Positions 56,268-64,000 of a stretch of DNA of 64,000 nucleotides are shown here, in pieces. Source of the stretch: Thozetella sp. PMI_491 (Eukaryota; Ascomycota; Sordariomycetes; Chaetosphaeriales; Chaetosphaeriaceae); contig MU270105.1 of assembly GCA_021432635.1 (NCBI GenBank), positions 160,593-224,592 of the forward strand, read 5' to 3'. A program made the translations under genes and the position numbers. The first letter of the stretch is position 1; every line of letters begins with the position of its first letter. The notes below the pieces were generated by a model. It was given only the letters and a program-made list of their open reading frames with translations. It was not told where the DNA came from and searched no databases.

Positions 56268-59200
56268 GAATACGAGCAGGAATAGGCCAACATATGACGC
56301 ATTTATTGTCCATTCTCTTCATCCTGCCACCAATGCGTTACGTCATTAATGGTTTGCACCTGGGGGCTACTGCACAACGGAGAACAAAATACGGGCCGAA
56401 TAAGGGGAGCAATATCTTAGGAGTCAGGCATTTGGGGATTTAGCCCTAGAACAGATCTAAACTGAGAGTTGATGTATTAATTATTGTTCAGGTATTTCCG
56501 TTCCCCGCCTCATGTAAGACACCGGTCGCTCAACATCATCTGCAGTAATACCATAGTATACCTGAGCCTCAAGAGAGGGACTGTTGGCGCTCAAGAACTT
56601 CAGGGGACAAGTATACCGTAGTCTATGCAGTGACACTGGTGCCGGACTAGCTCTTATGGAGGAAACCTCACGGCAAGAATACAAAGCTCCTGTGCTCCCC
56701 TAAGAAGTCCTCCCGGCTAGTTTCGGCATGGCCACAAAACCCTCCAGATTTCCAATAGTTGCAGCTCTAAGACATTGCACTTGCTCTCGATGGCTTGCTC
56801 CCACGTTCTAGGAGGCCGGAAACGAGATCAGACTAGATCTTACAAATGATGAAATCTCCGCGAATTGGTTTTCGATGTGTCTCAGTCTCATCCAGGCTGG
56901 ATCAGATCTAGAGAACCAAGTAAAGGCTCCGAAATATCACTGCAACGTCTTTCTCTCCATGTTGCGGCTCGCCAGCTGGAGAAACGCAGCACCAAGAAGT
57001 TAAGGCGTCTCATGGTGTGCGCGAGCACCTCCGCTGGGGCCCTTCACGAGGCAAATCCAGGCTGTAATTGCTTCCTAAGTCGAGAGTCTCTGCTGCTTGT
57101 TGAGCTTGTTGAGGTATTGTGAGGTAATCGATGCCAGGTGGAGGGAATGGCGGGAGCGATGACGCAACCTATGAGGCAAAACAGGCTGTTCGGTGCAAGC
57201 TCGAGACATCTAGCGTGATTCTAGAAACTGCAACACCGCAGTCAAGTGGCATACATCGGTATGTCGCATCCTTCTGCACGCATTGCTCGATACGGTACCT
57301 TCTTGTCATCCCACTAGAGTATGTCAGGGTATGCAGACGAGGTGTCACATTCCAAGTAAATGGTAAGGCGAAAGGGTAGCTTAAGTAGCTACCAAAGTAC
57401 AGTCCTATCTGAGTACTCATGTATGTTGCTCCAGACCTGAGCCGAGGCAGCCCTGGGCTTCCTTCTCCTGGAGGCTGGTCCGCTCAGCTCGTACCTCAGT
57501 ACTCCGTTACTTGTACGAAGTGTTCTATAAGAAATAACACTTCTTGGTCTTACTAACTAGGTAGATGCCTCCAATTCACCTTTCCGCAGCACCCTTACGA
57601 GGTCAATCTGGAACATTGTTTCGACTTGACTACCGTAGTGTGTGCTAGCGTTCCGCTGCAGTGGTATCGAAAAAATTCGTGACTTCTTAGCTCATGCAGC
57701 CACTTCATGTTAGAGTATTCCGATGAAAGCATTGGGCCAGCAAAGAAATCTGACCAAGTAAACACGGCGCAGCTACTCTCCAATCCTTTTTGGGAACTCA
57801 AGAGAAAAGACATGCACAGGAATGACGACTCTTAATTTATTCATCTAAAAATTACAGTCTTAGTACCTGTGTCGATGTTGGGCCTTCCGAAAATGGAAGC
57901 CCAGACCTACCCCCCGTCAAGTATATTTTTGGCGGGGCAAATGTACTTATCGAAGTCGATTATACAATATGCTTAATATGCACGATGTGGCAAGCGGTCC
58001 TTGGGCTAGGTGATGTATAAGTTAGTAAAGCTGTGCTAAAAGGTTTAAAAGATTGGTCGGAGATATTGGTCAGAGATAAAATAAACGGGCTTACTTAGGA
58101 GTAGTTACGCTTTAAGGATAATATCGTAAGCATTAGAAGCTATGTTCGCGGTAAGTGTATCTCCTTGAATGTGCTGTCCTGTCTTTGTTATCGTTACAGT
58201 GGACGTATGCCGTGTAGTCTACACTATTGAAAGTCTTATACTGATTGATATTTTATATGTTATTTGTGCTGGAGGTCAAGTTAAACTATAGTATGTATAT
58301 TTATTGTTCTTACACCTCTCCCGAATTCGACGGATTTCGCATCACCTACATGGCACGTTACAGCTTACAGTAGTACACTATAGAAGCTGTGCCGGAAGAT
58401 GTTGCTTATAAGTGCCTAACGTCATTATACAACGATCATTACTTACCAAAGAATCCTGATATTCTATAAGCCCCAAGTATCGGATATTCAACCATAAATA
58501 TAAATTTATAATATAAGATAAACAAAGCGTGCTTTGAGTCAGTTCATCCGTGAGGGATGGGTCTTGAGGCGCATATGCACGAAGAAGGGACTATGGTAGT
58601 AGGTGTATACTGTCATGCGCGATTGCTATAGCTGTGTGAGGAGGTTTACTCAGCGATCCTAGGGGTCCTAAAGTTAGGTCTGTGGATTGATTTGCGTTGA
58701 TCTCTAGCCCTCTCTACACTGCTCCTTACCCGCTAGCTATTATAGCTCACTGCATCGGCCGAGCTACCCGGCTCTTGATTGCACATGGCCTAAGCCGGTC
58801 AGCCCCTTATGGTACAGACGGCCTTGACATATACTATAAATTTGGGGGAACAATTGTGTAACCCGGCATCAACGCTCAAGTGGTGTAAAAGCCTAAGTCA
58901 ACTCTGTCGGCGCCCGTAAACGCATCAACGGTAGGAAAGAAACAATTGCCATAGGAAATGATTGCCGAGGCAACGACGACCAGTAGGCGCTACGAGCCCT
59001 CAGACATCTACAAAACTAAGACGGAAGTGAAAGATGTGGCGACAGACTATCGGTCTTACACACCCTTCCTCCACTGAGTTTCTCATCCTTTCATTCGGTC
59101 CTTACAATATTTCTGCTATGGTGGCTTCCATGGAGGCTGAAAGGCGTCCAATGTTTCATGACCCTCTAACTATAGGCGCTGCAGCAGCAGCAATAGAGAC

Positions 59201-59564
59201 CGAATAATTCTTGTCTCGATCGAATCATAGCTGAGAACTGTGCTGACCTGCGTTAGGAGCTCGGTGAACCACACGGCTATAGCCTTGGCTGAAACGTAAC
59301 CCCACGCCACCAGCATCATAGTGAGGCATTTATTCGAATGTGGAGGATTGGGATGATTACCTAGGTAATCAAGAAAATATTTAGTATTTCTACCACTTTG
59401 GTCAGCTGCACTATGCCTCTTATAATGTCGCATTTGGCGCGCAAAGGCCAGCTTCATGTAAGCAAGCGACCGAAGACCCGGCTTCATCCCATTTCCTCTT
59501 TACAGCGCCACCCAGACTCATTATTTATCCATTTCTTAGCCACTGAAAGACTCTAGTCGCAAGA
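56268..59564. other. 3.3-kb AT-rich gene desert
   Basis: No open frame with domain content is present. From about 57.8 to 59.2 kb the DNA is strongly AT-rich with stop codons crowding all six frames, as in sequence eroded by repeat-induced point mutation. No terminal repeats or transposase motifs are recognisable, so this is not called a mobile element. Confidence 0.5.
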
Positions 59565-61524
59565 ATGGAGGAAGACTCAGCATATCGATCCGAAATTTCG
59601 GCAGGCGGGTCTGAAGCTTTCACGCACCAACGAGGACCTCCGCGAGAATTTCCGCGGAAGAAGCTGATCGTTTGCTGCGATGGGACCTGGAACAGCGAAA
59701 ATTTCCCCACTCCCCTGACCAATGTCTCTCGGATTTCTCGCTGCATCTATCCCTTTGGTGGAGAGACATATGACGTGCCTCAAATGGTCTACTATCAGCC
59801 AGGTGTTGGCACAGGGACCTGGGGCTTGGCGAACAGCATAGACGCGGCTACCGGGAAAGGTAACAGACTGTTTGAATTGATTTCAAACTGCTTTTCTTAC
59901 TAACTTTGGGGGTAGGCACCACGGCAAATATTCGAGAGGCGTACAGCTTTCTCTGCCACAACTACACTAGGGTGAACAATGATGACGCCTTTGCCAGCCG
60001 AGGTATCAAACATGACTGCGTTAGCGAGGTCAACCACTTTGCTTTAAGTGATGACATCATCCTGATTGGATTCTCTCGAGGGGCCTTCACGGCACGCTGC
60101 CTTGCACAGTTTATACACGATGTCGGTATTCTTCGCAAGGCCGGACTAGTTGCTCTCCCTAAGCTCTTTGAGCTCTGGGAAAACCAACTGAAGTCTGGCA
60201 ATCAGAGACGTTTGGAACATGAATGTGACCAACTAGCGAAAAAGAAATACCTCTATCGCAGAGTTCGAATCAACGTTTGCGCCGTCTGGGATACCGTTGC
60301 CTCTCTAGGGTCTGTCGCCAATCTGGGGTCGCAGACCCCCCAGTGGCTCACCTTTGTCAACTCAAAGCTGTGCTGCTGTATTGAGAATGCTTTCCAAGCT
60401 CTTGCTCTGCACGAAAGACGCAAGCAGTTCTTACCTATTCCGTGGAGGACGGGGAATACTGGCCAGAATCTTAAACAATGCTGGTTCCTCGGTTGTCACG
60501 GCGATGTCGGGGGTGGAGTCGAGGACCCGATCTTGGCGCATATTTCGCTCGTGTGGATGCTATCGCAGCTCAGGCCATTTCTAAAGATGGATATATCAAA
60601 CTTATGGGACCCCTCCATGAAGCAGATCGAAAACCCCCAGTTCCTGACCCAGAGTGGTTTATCCTCATCTTCAGCTATGCCCCCATCATTGGCTATGCCC
60701 TCAACTTCGGCTATGCCCTCATCTTCGGCTACACCCCTATCTTCAGGTATGTCACTTTTCCAGCTTCCAGAAGCACTGAAATGAAACAACTGTTAAATAA
60801 CACGGTTGAACTTTGTCAGGGTTCGGCGAACAATACAGAGAAGTGGATGTGGATTGGGGCCAGTTAGAAGATTTCAGCAATACCCAGGTGAATAAGGCGA
60901 AGAGGAGCGGAACCCAGCCACGTCGGCTACCTGGTGCGTATTATAGAAACATGGCTAATCCCATTGACAGGGAAGAGTATAGCTAACATAACACTCTTCT
61001 TAGTGGCGATCGAGGACACATTAACACTCATCTATCGTCTCATAAGCCCTAGAGCGAAAGTCAGAAAACCAGCTTGCCAGTTCTGGGATGAAAAAGGCCG
61101 TGTTAAAGAGAAAGATCCGAACCACGCTAAGTCTAATGAATATATTCACTTTAGCGTTAGGATACTGCTAGGCAAGAATGCCGTCGAACCAGTCCCAAGT
61201 CAGTTACGCGGGGGGGGAGTTGCGCGTACTACCGACGATAATACTACGAACAATGAAGCGAAGTGGAGCTGGACCTTTCAAGCTAATTCAAGTTACCCAC
61301 GCTATACTCTACCTGAAGATAAGCCGGCGGATCAAGAGTTCAATCTCCTCCGCGCGTGCCTAGCGGTAGAAAAACAAAAGGTCGATGCTGCGGATAGGGG
61401 GCAAGGGGCGGTGAGCTATCCTGCGTTCCACGAGATTATTCCCACAATTCTCGATCATCTCAACCTAGACAGCTATCAAACGATAGCCTGGCCTGATCAG
61501 CTTAATGATAGCCATATTAGTTGA
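59565..61524 (+). CDS. DUF2235 alpha/beta-hydrolase-like protein
   Basis: Exons 59565-59859, 59916-60746, 60820-60933 and 60971-61524 give 597 aa. DUF2235 is the uncharacterised alpha/beta hydrolase domain related to bacterial Tle1 phospholipases. Its signatures are clear: KKLIVCCDGTWNS near the N-terminus, the nucleophile elbow IGFSRGAFTAR with Ser152, the VWDTVASLG block and FLGCHGDVGGGVED, which carries the acidic/His region. NEYIHFSVRILL and WPDQLN close the domain. A lipase or esterase activity is inferred only from the family. Exon 2 ends in five 18-bp repeats encoding Ser-Ser-Ala-Met-Pro units. Intron 2's donor lies inside the last unit. Intron 3 (60934-60970) is only 37 nt but has CTAAT and ACAG signals and is needed for frame. 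The gene sits alone in AT-rich DNA. Confidence 0.83.
60665..60754 (+). repeat. 18-bp minisatellite, five units, crossing an exon-intron border
   Basis: Units begin at 60665, 60683, 60701, 60719 and 60737. The best form is TCATCTTCGGCTATGCCC. The first four encode a Ser/Ala/Met/Pro repeat in the DUF2235 protein. The fifth has AGGTATGTC where unit 1 has AGCTATGCC, and this change creates the 5' splice site. Confidence 0.85.
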
Positions 61525-64000
61525 GGGATTGAAATCTGGCTTCCCCAGTCTTCTATCCCCGTCTACTCTTGTATACTCCTATAGGCGAACATTCCGATCC
61601 ATCGCCTGCAAGCCAGAATTTAGCTGAAGTCTGCCGTGCTAGTACATGCAACTTGGCCCTTCTGAACCCGGGCCATAGCCCTCTAGCTCTGGGCGGCTTC
61701 TTATGGCCTTGTAAGGTATCCAAGGGAGTGGGTTGTTACACCAGACGTATAGCGCTGCATAAACCAATTTGCCGTCTTTTTGCTATTGAACAGAGTACGG
61801 GCGAGGGAATCAGAAGGAAATGAAAGGAATAGCCAGAAAAGGGGAAGTCGGCTTGAGGACTACGGTATGAAGTATATGTAAGAAGAGGTGATGTCAAGCT
61901 GAAGCAGCTTATACCTCAAGCTTTGAACCTAGTGACAAGGTAGGACCGAAAGAGAGATTCTGAGTGAAGAGGAAATGTATTTCATTTGGGGCCAAATGAA
62001 GGAATCATAAATTGTAACCCTCGCCATCGACACGGATATTACAGTATTAAGCACCGGATTACCAATGGCGGCTATCGCCTTCACAACCAGAAGAGAGAGC
62101 CTCAGAGAGGTGGGCAGGCCCTTCGCTGGGCAGAAGAATCGCCGGCGAGCCCGTTGCCAGATTTTCCTATAAAACTGACCTTGGCCGGAGGTTGAAGTAA
62201 AATACAGGTCTCCCTCTCTTTTCAAACCAAGCCGACTGGCTCGATTACGCCCCCTACTGCCCCTCACCCTTTCGGCCAGTTGAGCGATCTCTGGCTATTT
62301 ATTTGTTTCTCTAGTAGATGGACTATATCTTCGCCTCCCAAGGGTACACAGCCTTTATTATACATCGAACGGATAACTTGAGTATATTTGTTTAGAAAAC
62401 GGTGAGAGGATGCCAAGGGTGTCTGCTACGGGCCAGGTAGGTACTCTGGCCTATTTCCCGCGGCTGTGTTGGACAACTTGTCCTTGGAACAATTTAGGAA
62501 ATATCCCTCACTTCTCACCTCACAAACTTATACATAGAGCTATATGTATTTAGACTATGTATGCACGCTGGCTATCCAGAATCTTCAAGTCAGGCAGGGG
62601 AAGAAGGATAGCGTCTCCTTCTCGTACAGCTTCGAACTTGGCTTGAGACTAACGGACTCTCTGTCTGGTGCCCGACAAGACAAGCTAACTTAGATGAAAA
62701 CGAGAAGTCCACTATCTCCTCTCTTATATTTTTGTGTCAATAAGTGGGCTGCTTCGGCGGTAAAGGTTTGGGACGTAAACTTAAAGATTTAGTGCGCAAC
62801 GAGAGGCGCGGAGAACTGGCTAGGGAACTTTGGTGTAGAATGCACCTGGGTGATTGAACAGGTAGATGACGGTGATCGCGCGGTCCACATTATGATAGGG
62901 GACGGGAGAAACACCTCATGACAGGAATATATAGTTCTCATGGTATGGGCAGAAGGCGAGTTGTGAACCCCGGGAACGGGGGGTTCTAGAAATTACAGGC
63001 ACAGGAGAAAGCTGGTCACACATATAATGCCGATAAGTCAGTTGAGCGTTTGGCCCACTTTTATTCGGACTGAGATCAAGCATCACCGCTTTGGCATCTC
63101 GATGCTCGATGGCGACGGACTTCACACCTCAAAAGAGCGTCATATCTGTTGTGGCGTTGATGACTCTCGAATGCGTCGCTCAGAGGACCTATACCTGAAA
63201 AAAAGTGAGACCCGCAAACAAGGTATCCAGCCCACTGACGCCAACCCGCAACGCCTGGAAGATGGATGAACATGCCTCCTGGCCTCGACCAAGCACTGGC
63301 AGCTGGCTGTAAAGGCAGCTCCTCGCTCCAGGACGTCGGGCGCCAGCCCCTGAGACTGCTAGTTTGCCAGATGCAGCCACACGGAGGGATCGTCATGCCG
63401 AGTTATAGTCTACCGTACAGAGGGAGCTGAATGGCTCAAGGGCTGATGCAGGACGTGCCGGCTGGTTGCCCTTTGCCCGTTTGGCCGTTATTAGACTGCT
63501 TCACGGAGCGCCGATCAGAGCGCCTCGAGGCCACCGTGCTTTTGAAAACATTGTGCGTCGGGCACCTGCTGGGGCCTTCCCAGGGTGCAGTCCAATGGAT
63601 AGCGTTTACGCCTTCGTGCAACCACTCATTCCAGGAAGCTTTGCGAATCCTCGCGTTTTCCTGCCAGCCCTGCTGGTACATGTGGACACCTATCAAATAG
63701 GATTCGGCGGAAGATGGCCCCCCCACCCAGAAGCAAGAAGAGACCGCAGGATAATACGACTGAGAGTAGCCTAGATCTCCCGCGTCTCGTATCACCTGCC
63801 TGCTTCCGGCTCATGGGGTGACAGCTTCCCCAGGCAGCACAAACTCGAGTGTCGGGTCACTTTCCCCCCTCTCCTCGGCCGAGGTCTTCCCCGAGGAGTC
63901 CGAACCAGGCTCCAGCAGTTTTCTTTGCAATAGTGGCGAGGCTGGCTTCTAGCGCGTAAGCAGAACCTACTTTTAACGGGAGCTCGTGCCGACACATCCC
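61525..64000. other. 2.5-kb gene-free right end
   Basis: Mixed AT-rich DNA with short open frames on both strands (for example around 63431-63795) that overlap each other and have no recognisable domain. No gene is called to the window edge. Confidence 0.45.

Noticed and set aside
63431-63795. Partial gene at the right edge
   Set aside because: Overlapping frames on both strands with no domain, start context or splice pattern.

Overview
The window looks like nuclear DNA of a filamentous ascomycete, most likely Sordariomycetes (Sordariales/Chaetomiaceae-like; the rank is inferred). The evidence is GC-rich genes with short 50-80 nt introns carrying CTRAY branch sites, an ergosterol-pathway lanosterol synthase, a ceramide glucosyltransferase, a HET-domain protein, a PTH11-like receptor, a DUF3433 membrane protein and a fungal sedolisin. 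I could build 22 protein-coding genes with about 64 introns. In every model the spliced exons sum to a whole number of codons, which was my main internal check. I saw no rRNA, tRNA, CRISPR array or intact transposon.

Layout. Positions 1.7-14.7 kb hold housekeeping genes: a C2H2/fungal-specific transcription factor, a YAR1-like ankyrin protein, the meiotic recombinase SPO11, lanosterol synthase ERG7, the co-chaperone SGT1 and ceramide glucosyltransferase. Positions 16.4-28.7 kb hold a serine peptidase (S9), a secreted SGNH hydrolase, a cyclic phosphodiesterase, a two-module chitin-binding protein, a cytochrome P450 and a PTH11-like receptor. Positions 29-48 kb are more accessory and surface-oriented: a MYND protein, a large DUF3433 protein, a GPI-type protein, a secreted sedolisin, a HET protein and a membrane-anchored kelch protein. 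Fructose-bisphosphate aldolase (13 exons) and a small double-membrane-span protein follow at 50-53.5 kb. From 53.5 kb to the end the DNA is gene-poor, with long AT-rich stretches around one Ser/Thr-rich membrane protein and one DUF2235 hydrolase.

How the genes relate. Most are independent. ERG7 and ceramide glucosyltransferase, which make two partner lipids of fungal plasma-membrane domains, lie 2.4 kb apart with SGT1 between them. SPO11 and ERG7 are divergent across about 0.7 kb. Many products from 19 to 48 kb are secreted or membrane-bound.

The most unusual features are in gene structure: three probable GC-AG introns, a 4-nt micro-exon in the aldolase gene, a 5' splice site lying inside a minisatellite unit in the DUF2235 gene, and a 37-nt intron in the same gene. 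I found no clear multi-gene novel system. The HET and DUF2235 genes beside AT-rich DNA are the best candidates for self/non-self or defence functions.
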